Part shown: positions 10,657 to 22,616 of the stretch, piece after piece
Position numbering within the stretch: position 1 is the stretch's first letter
Layout of the letters: each line of letters starts with the position of its first letter
NCBI RefSeq assembly: GCF_020379485.1
Contig: NC_063451.1
Location: forward strand, 24,348,630-24,412,629
Length of the DNA stretch: 64,000 nucleotides
Reading direction: 5' to 3'
DNA from: Brassica napus
Taxonomy: Eukaryota > Streptophyta > Magnoliopsida > Brassicales > Brassicaceae
Notes under the pieces: model-generated
Databases searched by the model: none
What the model was told of the DNA's origin: nothing
Seen by the model: the letters and a program-made list of their open reading frames with translations, nothing else
Made by a program: the position numbers and the translations under genes

Positions 10657-11915
10657 TATAACGCCCCGACCGTCCACAGCTAATGGGCCACCCACGTCCG
10701 CTCTTTCGGCCCGTGGGTCCATCCCGTTCCAGCGATCGGTCCGTTAATTTTTCTAAAGGCTTGAAATCATTGTTTACTGACCCTACAATCACCACCCGAC
10801 CTTTTCTCATGCTTTAGCCTCACTCGCATTCTATCGCGAATAACTTCCCGATAGATCACCCATTCTTCCATTACTCCAGCTCAATCACGCTTAACTCTGG
10901 AGTTCTTTCAGGAAGTGCTCCGGAAAAGGTAAGTCAACTTTGGTGACATAAGTAGCCAAATCAATTCTCTTAAGCTTTTTCACTTATCACAACTCGTGAT
11001 GTTACAATTCACCCCCTTTCAAAGAACGCAGCGTCCTCGTTGCGCTCCACGACAGGTCTCAAGACGCCTCTCAGGTCAGAACTGAGATGGTTAACCAGCT
11101 CTGATACCACTTATAACGCCCCGACCGCCCACAGCTAATAGGCCACCCACGTCCGCTCTCTCGGCCCGTGGGCCCATCCCGTTCTAGCGATCGGTCCGTT
11201 AATTTTTCTAAAGGCTCGAAATCATTGTTTACTGACCCTGCAATCACCACCCGACCTTTTCCCATGCGTTGGCCTCACTCGCATGCTATCGCGAATCACT
11301 TCCCGATAGGTCACCCATCCTTCCATTACTCCAGCTCAAGCACGCTTAACTCTGGAGTTCTTTCCGGATGTGCTCCGGAAAGGTAAGTCAACTTTGGTGA
11401 CATAGGTAGCCAAATCAATTCTCTTAAGCTTTTTCACATATCACAACTCGGGATGTTACAATTCACCCCCTCTCAAAGAACGCAGCGTCCTCTTTGTGCT
11501 CCACGACAGGTCTCAAGACGCCTCTCAGGTCAGAACTGAGATGGCTAACCAGCTCTGATACCATTTATAACGCCCCGACCGCCCACAGCTAATGGGCCAA
11601 CCACGTCCGCTCTCTCGGCCCGTGGACCCATCCCGTTCTAGCGATCGGTCCGTTAATTTTTATAAAGACTCAAAATCATTGTTTACTGACCCTGCAATCA
11701 CCACCCGACCTTTTCCCATGCTTTGGCCTCACTTGCATGCTATCGCGAATCACTTCCCGATAGGTCACCCATCATTCCATTACTTCAGCTCAATCACGCT
11801 TAACTCTGAAGTTCTTTCAGGATGTGCTCCAGAAAAGGTAAGTCAACTTTGGTGACATAGGTAGCCAAATCAATTCTCTTAAGCTTTTTCACATATCACA
11901 ACTCGGGATATTACA
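10657..11915 (-). mobile_element. tandem TRIM retrotransposon array (three LTRs, two internal domains)
   Basis: Three about 350-bp direct repeats (10657-11006, 11112-11460, 11566-11915) alternate with two about 105-bp spacers. Read on the minus strand each repeat starts TGTAAC (TGTAAT in the outermost copy) and ends GTTATA. Each spacer starts with a primer-binding site TGGTATCAGAGC, as for initiator tRNA-Met, and ends with a purine run (AAGGGGGT) before the next repeat. There is no coding capacity. This is the layout of a terminal-repeat retrotransposon in miniature (TRIM), here chained through a shared central LTR. Flanks ATCTC (10652-10656) and GTCTC (11916-11920) look like a 5-bp target duplication with one change. 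Confidence 0.88.
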
Positions 11916-11940
11916 GTCTCTTACGCTATCACTATGTATA

Positions 11941-11948
11941 TATAAATA
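11941..11948 (+). promoter_or_regulatory. TATA box of ALMT1-like pseudogene
   Basis: TATAAATA lies about 95 bp before the ATG at 12,037, the same layout as TATAAATA at 17,411 in the intact copy. The TRIM array ends only 25 bp upstream, so the upstream promoter is displaced by about 1.26 kb. Confidence 0.65.
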
Positions 11949-12036
11949 ACGGATTGATCCATCTATTCTAAAACAAGTCATCTCTTTATTTCTTTATCTC
12001 TTCCGGCTTGAAGGTCAGTGATAACCAAAAGGTGTA

Positions 12037-15000
12037 ATGGAGAAACTGAGAGAGATAGTGAGAGAAGGAAGAAGGGTAGGAGAAGAAGATCCGAGAAGAA
12101 TAGTTCATTCTTTCAAAGCAGGGGTTGCTCTTGTTTTGGTCTCTTCTTTCTATTATTACCAACCTTTCGGTCCTTTTACGGATTACTTCGGTATCAATGC
12201 AATGTGGGCTGTCATGACCGTCGTTGTTGTCTTCGAATTCTCCGTAGGTTCTTCTTGTAACCAGACTCAGCTACCTCCTAGCTAGCATTTTAATATTTTT
12301 AATGACTAAGGAAATATTAAAATGGGTATATATTAACTTTGGTTTGGTGTGTTACATAGGGGCCACACTTAGTAAAGGACTAAATCGAGGAGTGGCAACA
12401 TTAGTAGCAGGAGGACTAGCACTTGGAGCTCATCAGCTAGCAAGTTTGTCTGGTCGAACAATAGAGCCCATTCTTCTAGCCACCTTTGTGTTTGTAACGG
12501 GTAACCATACGTAACACACGCATAATTGCATGCATACATTTTCTATTTACCTCGAAGAAAAGTAACGGTGATCATATATATGTGCAGCTGCGTTAGCAAC
12601 GTTCGTGAGGTTCTTCCCAAGGGTGAAGGAGACAATCGATTATGGGATGTTGATATTCATATTGACATTCTCACTGATATCGTTGTCCCAGTTTAGAGAT
12701 GAAGAAATATTGGATTTGGCAGAGAGCAGATTATCAACAGTGTTGGTGGGATGAGTCAGTTGCATACTTATCTCATCTTTGTCTGTCCTGTCTGGGCTGG
12801 ACAAGACCTTCATTCTCTTCTTATCTCCAACTTGGACACACTCTCCCACTTCCTTCAAGGTTTATTTTGTAGTTATAGTATTTTTAGAACTCTCTTATAC
12901 TCCGTCTGTACGATGTTTTACAGAAAACAATTGTTAGTTTTAACTTTATTAAAAATTGTGCAACCAATTTAATTTTAAATGATTTTACTATTTTCAATTA
13001 ATCTTATATATTAAAAGAAGTCATGACTTTTTTCATGTGTGGTCTTTTTTAATTTGGACTATCAATTAGAAATCTTATTTAATGTATTTTATTAAGACTA
13101 ATAATACATAGAATCTTTAAAATACTTTAATCATAATATCTTTTATTTTAAATATAAATATATTTATTTTAAAATTCTAACAAATCTGTTTTAAAATATT
13201 TTTACAAGATCTTCATTTTCGAAATTATATTTAAATATTTTCACTAATTTCGAAATTAGTTTGAAATATTATTATACATTAATAAATTCAGTAATCGTTT
13301 ATAAAATGAAAAATAAAAAATTCTGTATAATTTTATATATTATATAATCATAATCAATCATATTAAAAGAAAACTATTATATTGAGCTAAATATAATAAA
13401 ATTGTATTAAATTTATAAATTTTATATATTTTATTTCGCAAGTATAAAATATTTATGTTCAAAAATAAAATCTAATACGTTGGTAAGATGGGTTAACATT
13501 ACCAAACTATATAATACATGCATAAAAATTAAGGGAAAATCGCATTTTAAACATTGAGAGTGTCACTTTCTACCACTTTAAACACTGAAATTTTTTGACT
13601 AGCTCTTTAATCCTTTAAATTAACATGTATTTTTTTAAAGCTTATAATATAAAAATTTTGTAACTACTTTAATAATAATATATTTTCATTTTAAATACAA
13701 TATATATTTATATATTATATTTTAAAAATTCTAATAAATTTGTGTAAAAATATTTTAACAATAATTTAATGTATTTTAAGTTATCGTTAATAAAATGAAA
13801 AATAAATAAATTATATCCAATTTTATCTACTTTATAGTCATGATCATGTTAAAATACAATTATTATACTTAAATAAATATGATAAAAGTATATTCAATTG
13901 ATAAATTTATAAATTTTATTTTCATAAATATAAATTATTTATTTTAAAAATATAATATGATGATAGAACGGCTTAAAATTAGTAAACCATATAATACATG
14001 TCTAAAAATTAACATATCTAAGACTTTTGTATATACAATAATATATTATCTAAAATGAATAAGCATAAAAAAAAATATTAGAAAAAAAATACAGCTCTGA
14101 AATACGGGTCATAATTTAGCATAAATTAAATACAAAATAATTTTCAAATATGTTTTCTCATGAATATATTAATTTGCTTAATAACTAAATGCAAATACAA
14201 TAAGATAAATATATAATAAGAAGTGAAAATACATACGGTTTTAAACAATTGATTAATTATAACATGTAAATTATAAAATTATTGTATTTGGAATAGTTAT
14301 ATAAACATTTAAGTATATGATTAACGTTAAAAATATATACCACTAATGTTTAAAAACAATAATTTATGCATAGAAAAGTGAAAACAAACACCCGCGCGGT
14401 TGCGCAGGTCAAAATCTAGTTTTAAATTTAATTAGATTTGTTTTGTTGAGAATTGTGATATTTTGAGAATTCTCTTATATATACTTTATATACAAGTGGG
14501 AATTTGGCAGAGTTTGGAGGTGAATATTTTGAAGCCAGAGAGTATGGAGACATCAAAGTGGTTGAGAAGAGGAGAAGTAATCTTGAGAGGTATAAGAGTG
14601 TTCTTAACTCAAAAAGTGATGAAGATACTTTGGTGTGTAATCTTTCTCTCTTACCCTTCTTGCTTCACTTTTATTAGTTTATACAATTTTTGAACTATTG
14701 GATTATGTATTGATATATTGTTACATTGTATTTAGGCTAATTACGCAAAAATGTTGTTGATGATGATACAATCAATGAAAACAATATCTTGTCGTGGCTG
14801 CATTACTCAGGCAATGTGCCCACCGGATTGATGCCTTGAATTCATACATCAACTCAGATTTTCAGGTAGTGTTTTTTTTCTACAACTTTGTTACAAATTT
14901 GCATATATAATAATGAAATAAAAAGATCAAGTTATATATACGTATTATTTGTAATATAAATCACAGATGCAAACACAAAGGAAAGAAAAAAACATATTAA

Positions 15001-15692
15001 AATTCTTGCTCTATGTTTATATATATAGTAAATAGTTCATGTGGATGTTATACATAACTATGTTCCTTCTAAGTCTTTACTTAATCTCATTTCTTCTATT
15101 AGATCCCAATCGACATAAAGAAGAAGTTAGAAGAACCGTTTAGAAGAATGAGCATGGAGTCAGGAAAAGCATTGAAAGAAGCGTCAATTTCATTAAAGAA
15201 AATGATGAAATCATCTTCTTATGATATTCATATCATAAACTCACAGTCTGCATGCAAAGCTCTTTCCACATTACTCAAATCAGGCATCTTGAATGATGTT
15301 GAGCCTCTTCAAATGGTATCATTGCTGACGACGGTCTCACTACTAAACGATATTGTTCATTTAACCGAAAAGATCTCAGAATCTGTACGAGAGCTTGCAT
15401 CCGCTGCAAGTTTCAAGAACAAGATGAAGCCGACCGAACCGACCGTCTCAAGAAGTCGGATTCTGGAAGCATTGGTTGTGCCATGCCAATTAATTCTCGT
15501 GATGGTGATCATGTTGTCACGATCTTATTAAGTAATGATGATGATGATGATGATACATCATACAATGTTGTTGATGATGATACAATCAATGAAAAACCTG
15601 AAGACGGTGAAATACATGTACATACGAGTTGCGTACATGGGGTCGGGATGATGCTAGAACATTCATTGGGTGTTCGTATACTTCAGATTTGA
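12037..15692 (+). pseudogene. ALMT1: ALMT1-like malate transporter, pseudogene
   Basis: It has six exons: 12037-12247, 12360-12500, 12588-12859, 14511-14632, 14736-14865 and 15103-15692. The QPFGPFTDYFGINAM loop and ESRLSTV make it closer to ALMT1 than ALMT2. Exons 1-2 are open and give the first membrane segments. Lesions follow. TGA at 12752-12754 replaces a glycine codon in exon 3. One base is lost a little further on, in the stretch encoding VCPVWAG. Exon 5 is 14 nt short, and part of it, including the WEP motif, is replaced by a 32-nt patch identical to exon 6. A small deletion near 15,454-15,460 shifts exon 6. Intron 3 is swollen by a Helitron. A GAT microsatellite lies at 15,537-15,556. 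It cannot encode a channel, although a truncated N-terminal product is conceivable. Confidence 0.94.
13002..14419 (+). mobile_element. non-autonomous Helitron in ALMT1-like intron 3
   Basis: It starts TCTTATATATTAAAAG and ends with a GC hairpin (CCCGCGC, GGTT loop, GCGCAGG near 14,391-14,408) shortly before CTAG at 14,416-14,419. It sits between A (13,001) and T (14,420), the Helitron insertion rule, with no target duplication. The inside is very AT-rich and no Rep/helicase is seen. Confidence 0.85.
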
Positions 15693-17405
15693 TGTAGTAT
15701 TCATGCATTGTTTTGTTTTGAACTATTTGGTCACATTTTTTTTATAATAAAGTCTTGGTTTTCATTTTCCCATGCGTTTGCTCTTAAAAAGTATTTTACA
15801 TCTGAGTGATTTCAAAGCTAAAAAACGTGGCAAATTTATTGATGGATCAGCCACAAACAAAAATCATCTAATCACTTCATGACCTATTCGAAATTTGGTT
15901 TATAGCCTAACCCAAATTCGATAAGGCCTTAATATCCACTAAGCACAATAATATTAAAAACTACATACAAAATGCCAATTTCACATATAAAATTTGATCA
16001 AGAATCATTTTCCAAAACAAATACTTCAGCTGTAAAAAAAGTTTTCTTAAATTTTAATGTAACTTAACTTTCTTATTTTAACTGAAATATTATAAAAAGG
16101 TGGCGTTCGATTGGGGTAATGGGCTAGGCTGAGTGTAAGGCTGAATGTAACTCGGTGCAAAAGGGGCACCATCCGCCATCTACTTACGCGTTCTAACCAT
16201 GTTCTCCTTAACTTTTAAATTTAATGTTACTTTTTTTTCTAAACTTAATTAAATATTACTTGGACCGATGTCGATACAATAATCTCCTAGTCTATATATA
16301 CGTTGTTTTTAGCTAAGAAACAGAGAATACTGGTGGATATGGTCATTATACACAAAATAAACAATTGGACAAGTGGTGAAATAAGCCAAGATATGTCTTA
16401 AATTGGTGAAGTAATATATATATGTGTGAGTTAATTCTCCGAGATTCCGAGTATCATGTGTAATTGAGCAAATGGATTGAATATCCCTGGCTTTTTTTTT
16501 TTTTTTGAAACACTTTTTTTTTTTGAAACACTAAATATCCCTGGCTTTGAAAGATAGAAAACGATGGGGAAAATGGCAATTTGACTATCTTTCTATTTTG
16601 GAATCATGAATCATGATTAGTCATGTCAATAACCAAAACTACTAGAATGTTTGTTTCATTATTTTAAGTCTCTCCACAAATGTTTATAATTGAAATTATA
16701 TTTATTTGATAACACATTCGAAAATTAATCTGTTCTCCACTGTCTTCTTGATTTTTTTGATAAAAAGACAAACGCATAATTGAGTACATTTTACAACTAT
16801 AGTTCATGTGATCTAATTAATAAATACATTTGTAATTTTAGCACATAAGTAAAATTTAGTTTAAGTATGTTCCAACTATTTTAACCAGTTTTGATGGAAA
16901 CCTTATTATATATTACGTACTTTGTATTTAAAGAAATTTTGTTCATTATATCATTAAAAATAGTTTTGGGAAACGTTTCTTTCAAATTTTAAGAATTTTT
17001 TTATTTGTATTAAATGAAGATAAAAATGAAATTATGAATTACAAATTAAAAAAAAAATATATATATATATAGTTTTATTAATACTTATTTTAATGTACAC
17101 ATACCAACTTTTAAATAGTTAGATATCAAATGTGGAAAGCACTAATTATTTACATAAAGAGTTTCTTTTGTACATGAACCTTCATAGGAAATTTCCGAAA
17201 CATATTAACAATGAAAAATAAAGCTTGCTAGCTACTAATGGCTCTGCTTTTTAAACATCGAATAAAATCAGCAACAAAATAAAATTTGTTCACGTAAGTA
17301 CTATCTGCCTCTAATTAATAATACTCTTGTCTCTGATTAATATAATATTTCATTTTAAATTTGTTTAACATTTCACGAGTCCGGTCCTACACAAGAATCT
17401 CATTG
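15693..17405. other. intergenic, promoter side of intact ALMT gene
   Basis: This is an AT-rich spacer without a gene. At 16,480-16,548 a 15-bp direct repeat (AATATCCCTGGCTTT) flanks a short T-run/GAAACAC insert, probably a tiny retroposon remnant. An (AT)n run is near 17,061-17,070. Confidence 0.6.
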
Positions 17406-17410
17406 CTCTC

Positions 17411-17418
17411 TATAAATA
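17411..17418 (+). promoter_or_regulatory. TATA box of ALMT2-like gene
   Basis: TATAAATA lies 121 bp before the chosen ATG, at the expected distance for a plant core promoter with a short leader. The nearby CACGAGTC..GAATCTC bases are shared with the ALMT1-like promoter. Confidence 0.6.
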
Positions 17419-17531
17419 ACATCGACCCATTGAGACAAAACAACATGCCATTTTATACTTGGTTCTCTCCTTCTGAAAGTATTTAAGAGAATCAAAATCA
17501 CTTGAGAGGTGAGTGATCATTGAAAGGTGCA

Positions 17532-20161
17532 ATGGAAAAAGTGGGAGAGATATGGAGAGAAGGGAGGAGAGTAGGAAAAGAAGACCCGAGAAGAATAGTT
17601 CATGCTTTCAAAGTGGGACTTGCTCTTGCTTTCGTCTCTTCCTTCTACTATTATCAACCTCTCTACGATAACTTCGGTGTCAATGCAATGTGGGCTGTCA
17701 TGACCGTTGTTGTCGTCTTTGAATTTTCTGTAGGTCAGTCCAGACATGTGATCAGAACCAGCCACTTTATAATATTTGAATAAGTCTGATATATATGGAC
17801 TAAGTAGAAGTGAATGCAAATGGTTTAAATTTTAACTATGGTTTGGTGTGTACATAGGAGCCACACTTGGGAAAGGAATAAATAGAGCAGTGGCAACATT
17901 AGTAGCTGGAGGACTAGGAGTTGGAGCTCATCACCTAGCAAGTTTGTCTGGTCCAACGATAGAACCTATTCTTCTCGCCATCTTTGTCTTTGTGCAAGGT
18001 AATCACGATAAGACTCATAACTTCTTACCTTACCAAAAAGATTTTGGCACATAATCACCTCGGGTTTTATGTCCAGAAACTCGATACTCTGAGGCAGGCC
18101 CGAGCATAGACAAAAGAATCAGTCGCTTAAGATATCACAATATTATTCAAAAAATTTAGTTGTACGTATATGTAGATATTGTAAAAAAATATATGAAGAA
18201 GAAAGGCATAAAATTTTATTGAACGTTCGTTATTAATGAAATTTTAAAAATGTTAGACGGGCACTGGTTTTATGACTAATGCATGGTATTATATATGTGT
18301 GTATGCAGCTGCGTTATCGACGTTCGTGAGGTTCTTCCCGCGGGTGAAGGCGAGATATGATTATGGGATATTGATATTCATATTGACGTTCTCACTGATA
18401 TCAGTGTCGGGGTTTAGAGAGGACGAGATATTGGACTTGGCACATAAGAGATTATCGACAGTGATAATGGGAGGAGTCAGTTGCGTCCTTATCTCTATCT
18501 TTATCTGCCCTGTCTGGGCTGGACAAGACCTTCACTCTCTTCTTGCCTTCAATTTTGACACACTCTCCCACTTCCTTCAAGGTTTTTTTCCAACTTAATT
18601 ATTGTTCATTTTTTTTTTGAACAAACTTTCATTGAATTATGGTTCATTATGTGATGTAATAACCTCACAATATTTCCCCACTAAAAATATGCTTTTTAGG
18701 AAATCTTCTTAAAAGTTGTTCAAAAAAAAAAGAAAAAAAAAAGGAAATCTTCTTAAAAATGTTCCTAGATATTTATAAAATATTGGTATTACTTTTTTAA
18801 AAAGGGTAAATAAATATTGTGGTATTTTGCGAATATGATTTTCAAATAAAAAATTGGAAATTGGCAGAATTTGGGGAGGAATATTTTGAAGCGACAGATG
18901 ATGGGGACGTCAAGGAGGTGGAGAAGAGGAGAAGGAATCTTCAAAGATATAAAATTGTTCTCAACTCAAAAAGCAATGAAGAAGCTTTGGTGTGTAGTGT
19001 ACTCTTTCTTTACCTTCTCGATTCACTATTATAATTATACCATTTTTGCAATATTTGATGGTTTATTGTTAAATTGTGTTTAGGCTAATTTTGCAAAATG
19101 GGAACCGCGTCACGGCCAGTTTAGATTTAGGCATCCATGGAAACAATACCTTGCCGTGGCTGCATTACTTCGGCAGTGTGCCTACCGGATTGATGCCTTG
19201 AATTCATACATCAACTCAGATTTTCAGGTATTATTTCAGATTTGCATGTAACATAATAAAAAATTAATAGGGTAATATATATGTATTTGAAGTTTTAATC
19301 TAAACGAATATTTACATGGAAGTATAATCACAAATGCAACACACAAAAAAACATACTGATATTCTTACTCCTATGTTTTATATATATCGTAAATGTTTTA
19401 TATGTATGCTTTCTTTGAGAAAGGGTTGAAAGAAATTATTTATATATGATAATAATATAACATCTACGTTCCTTAGGTTTTAATAATTTATATTTGTTAT
19501 ATCTTCTTTTTTCTATTAGATCCCAACGGACGTAAAAAAGAAATTGGAAGAACCATTAAGAAGAATGAGCTCGGAGTCAGGAAAATCAATGAAAGAAGCG
19601 TCAATTTCATTAAAGAAAATGAGAAAATCATCATCTTATGATATCCATGTGGACCATGTCTTAAACTCACAATCTGCATGCAAAGATCTTACTACTTTAC
19701 TCAAATCAGGCATCTTGAACGATGTTGAGCCTCTACATATGATCGCATTAACGACCACAGTCTCTCTGCTCATTGATATTGTAAACTTAACCGAAAAGGT
19801 ATCAGAATCCGTACATGAACTCGCATCCGCTGCAAGATTTAAGAACAAGAAAAAATCGACCGTGTCATCCGAGAAGTCAGATTCTGTAAGCACTGTTCGT
19901 GCAATGCCAATCAAATCTCAAGATGATCATGTTGTCACAATCTTATGTGATGATGATATGTCACACACTGTCGACCAGTCACGTGGAGAGAGTTCCGTGG
20001 ACTCTTGTCACCATGTCGCCATAGAGATTGATGATGATGATTCAGTCCATGAAAAACATGAAGATGGTGAAATGCATGAACATACGAGTTGTGTATCATG
20101 TGGTCAGACCAATGCTAGTGATGTTTTAGATAGTGATAATAAGAGAACTAGTTATAACTAG
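17532..20161 (+). CDS. ALMT2: aluminium-activated malate transporter, ALMT2-like, intact
   Basis: The six exons are 17532-17733, 17858-17998, 18309-18581, 18868-18989, 19084-19227 and 19520-20161. They join in frame to 507 residues, close to the usual length of about 490-510. About six hydrophobic segments lie within residues 25-190, roughly 26-42, 52-68, 77-98, 101-122, 134-152 and 168-186. The long cytosolic half carries the family WEP motif at about 252-254. ALMTs are anion channels that release malate. ALMT1 at the root plasma membrane chelates aluminium in acid soil, and the role of ALMT2 is less clear. The [12 protein letters not shown] loop and RVKARYDYG point to ALMT2. This is the only intact ALMT of three copies here. 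Intron 3 holds two small poly-A/T insertions. The acidic His/Asp-rich tail (about 440-500) is typical of the clade. Confidence 0.93.
18597..18648. repeat. tiny poly-T insertion with 14-bp direct repeats
   Basis: AATTATTGTTCATT (18597-18610) and AATTATGGTTCATT (18635-18648) flank a T-rich 24-bp insert ending GAACAAACTTTCATTG. The homologous intron near 3110-3125 has one copy and no insert. It is probably a 5'-truncated LINE/SINE tail made by target-primed reverse transcription. Confidence 0.7.
18699..18758. repeat. tiny poly-A insertion with 16-bp direct repeats
   Basis: GGAAATCTTCTTAAAA at 18699-18714 and 18743-18758 flanks a 28-bp A-rich insert (GTTGTTC followed by A-runs). The homologous intron near 3180 has a single uninterrupted copy. 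This is the same kind of retroposon remnant, on the opposite strand. Confidence 0.75.
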
Positions 20162-22616
20162 CTATTTATTATAGGATTTAGAGGACTAGTCGGTGAATAT
20201 TATTAAATAAAGTTCTTTTGAACAAGAGTTCGTTTTGGATCTAGCCTAACTCGACCATGGTTTTTTCTTCTTCTATTTGTCTTTTCTTTTTCAGCTAAGT
20301 TTCAGTAAAAGTAAAATGTGCCTCTTAATTCATATCTTGATATCTCGATATTAAATACATGTAATATATAATTACTATATAATGTAAAATAGTGAAATTA
20401 TCATAAAATATATATCATAAATACGTGAATACGTCATTCATTTTTTTAAATTAACAATGATACAAATTCATGTTTTCTAGGGTTAATTTTTCCGCACTCT
20501 GACGTATCAAACTAATTACCTCCTTATATAGCATTTTCCCATAATCTGTGAACGGTTCTGGAAGAAGAGCCTCACTAGTAAGAACGGGGAGACTATCAAA
20601 TTGACCTTGAGGTTAGTTCTGAAGACGATTAGACGAAATGAATGAAGCGAAGAAGTTGATATTAATTAACCAATAAAAATATTAGAGACGTTGATAAAGA
20701 TTGTAATATATATATTTAAGTTGTAAAATAAACAAAAGGTATGCAAGTCAAGTAATTACAAGGGAAGTATTCTAATATCAACTTTTGTTGATTATAGATT
20801 AGCTTAAAAATATTTTAAGTTGTATAAAAAAGGTATGCAAATCAAGTAATTACAAAAAGTGATATGTGGCCCTAATATGGCAGATACGAATATCCGTAAA
20901 GAAAAAGTTAGAATCCTTCTTGCAATAGATTATGAATATTTGATTATAATATGAAAATATGAAAATTATAATATATGCCTTATGTCTTCGAAAGTTCAAT
21001 TAATTAAATAGATATTGTGTACGATATATTGATTGATAAGTGTTAATGCGATGTGTCATTATTAAACCCTAAGAAAATGTTAAAGGAGGGTCATGTCCTC
21101 GTAAACTCACGGGCTCGTGCTCGTTTGTCTATTGGCTTTTTAGTTATTTTTCCAACTGCTTTTTCAAACCTCTTGCACAAAATGGCGGGCAAATTAAAGT
21201 GGAGAGTAAGTTAATAAGTTTTAGGTATTTGTCTCCATTATTAAACTTCACTTCTTTTTAAACCTTTATTGAAGATCCATCAACCATTGGATCCAGTAGA
21301 TTCCAAAGATACATTTCTCTTCACACTTTTTTATTACTCCATTTCATTGAACTTGTAAAAATAGTTTCAACAATGCTACACCCGAAATTCAACTAGAATT
21401 AAAAATTAAATAAATAAATCTACTGCAGTCATTGGATTCCAATGGTGTGTTTGTCACATTATAAAAGATGTTAGGGTTAACATTATGAAAGCTAACACAT
21501 GATAGACAAACTCTGCTTATCATGACTGCTCCACTTACTTATCAAAAAGCTCTTCAGAGGCCTTGAGATTTTCTGCAATTAATCTTATATCAGTTGTGCA
21601 CACACACAAAAAATCTTATATCAGTTGAATTCTAATTCCATAGTTGAATAAGCAAAATCTATTTTTCTTATAAAATGTTTAATTAGGACGTTCCAGATTA
21701 AACGAAATACTAAAGAACAAACAAAACAAAAGTCTTAGTGATAACGACTTTAATGCGTATCGAGTCAATTGATTTATTTTTTGTTACTTGATAATAAAGT
21801 TTCCAATGATGTGATCTTACCCGTACGTTTCAAGTTAGAAAAGGTACACTTTTTAACATTTGTGCCCAACATACACGCGTTTTTAAGTTTCTTTTTGACT
21901 TTTTAAACGTTTTCACAAGATGGATTAACATATTATACAATGTTCTGAAAATTGTTAGGCGGTAGTTTGTGGTTAAGCATCTTGTAAAAATTATTGTTAA
22001 CATGGATAGCTAGGTTAATCTTTTGAACACCTAGACCGATTTTTTTTCTTCAAAAGATCGGTTTAAAAAAAATTGTTTCGTTTATATTCATTTGCCGACT
22101 AGACGAGCGCCTCAACTGATTTTTATTGAACACCCATATTACATGTTTATTAGTATTTACTATTAGGGACACAAGTAGGTCATCAGTTACGTAGAATAGC
22201 ACCTGACGATTGTCATAAACGAAAAGAAAAATCCCATATACGGTTCGGTCTGGTCCATTTTTATCGAACCTTAAGGCCTCTTTTCTTTCTCGTTTAGCCT
22301 TTTTGTCCAAGGTCTTTTTTGTTATGATCCATAAACAGGTAACCATGTCAAATAAAGGTGTGATTTGAAAGAAGGTTCAAGCTTAGAGGCGACACGTACA
22401 CTTAGGTTTGTGAGTATCCAAAAAACAGGTAACAGTTTTCATGCCAAAATACATTTAACATGAATATGAATACTAAGGGTTACATTTTAACCCCCAAGAA
22501 AGGTTACAAATTACAATCACACAACAGTTTCCAAATGTTCTCTACATATCTCTTATTTCCATCAACACTTGTTTCCATTGGTTTGTCACTGCCAGAAACG
22601 GCCACCACTGTGACAG
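20162..22616. other. intergenic between ALMT2-like and CRT3
   Basis: No gene is seen. 20,871-22,375 repeats 4990-6480 and 22,380-22,616 repeats 8605-8890, so this is the second copy of the duplicated block. 20,225-20,870 is present only here and includes a roughly 26-bp direct repeat (near 20,738 and 20,831). Confidence 0.8.

Noticed and set aside
10604..11855. Open frames on both strands in the 10.6-11.9 kb repeats
   Set aside because: They repeat once per TRIM LTR; TRIM elements have no coding capacity.
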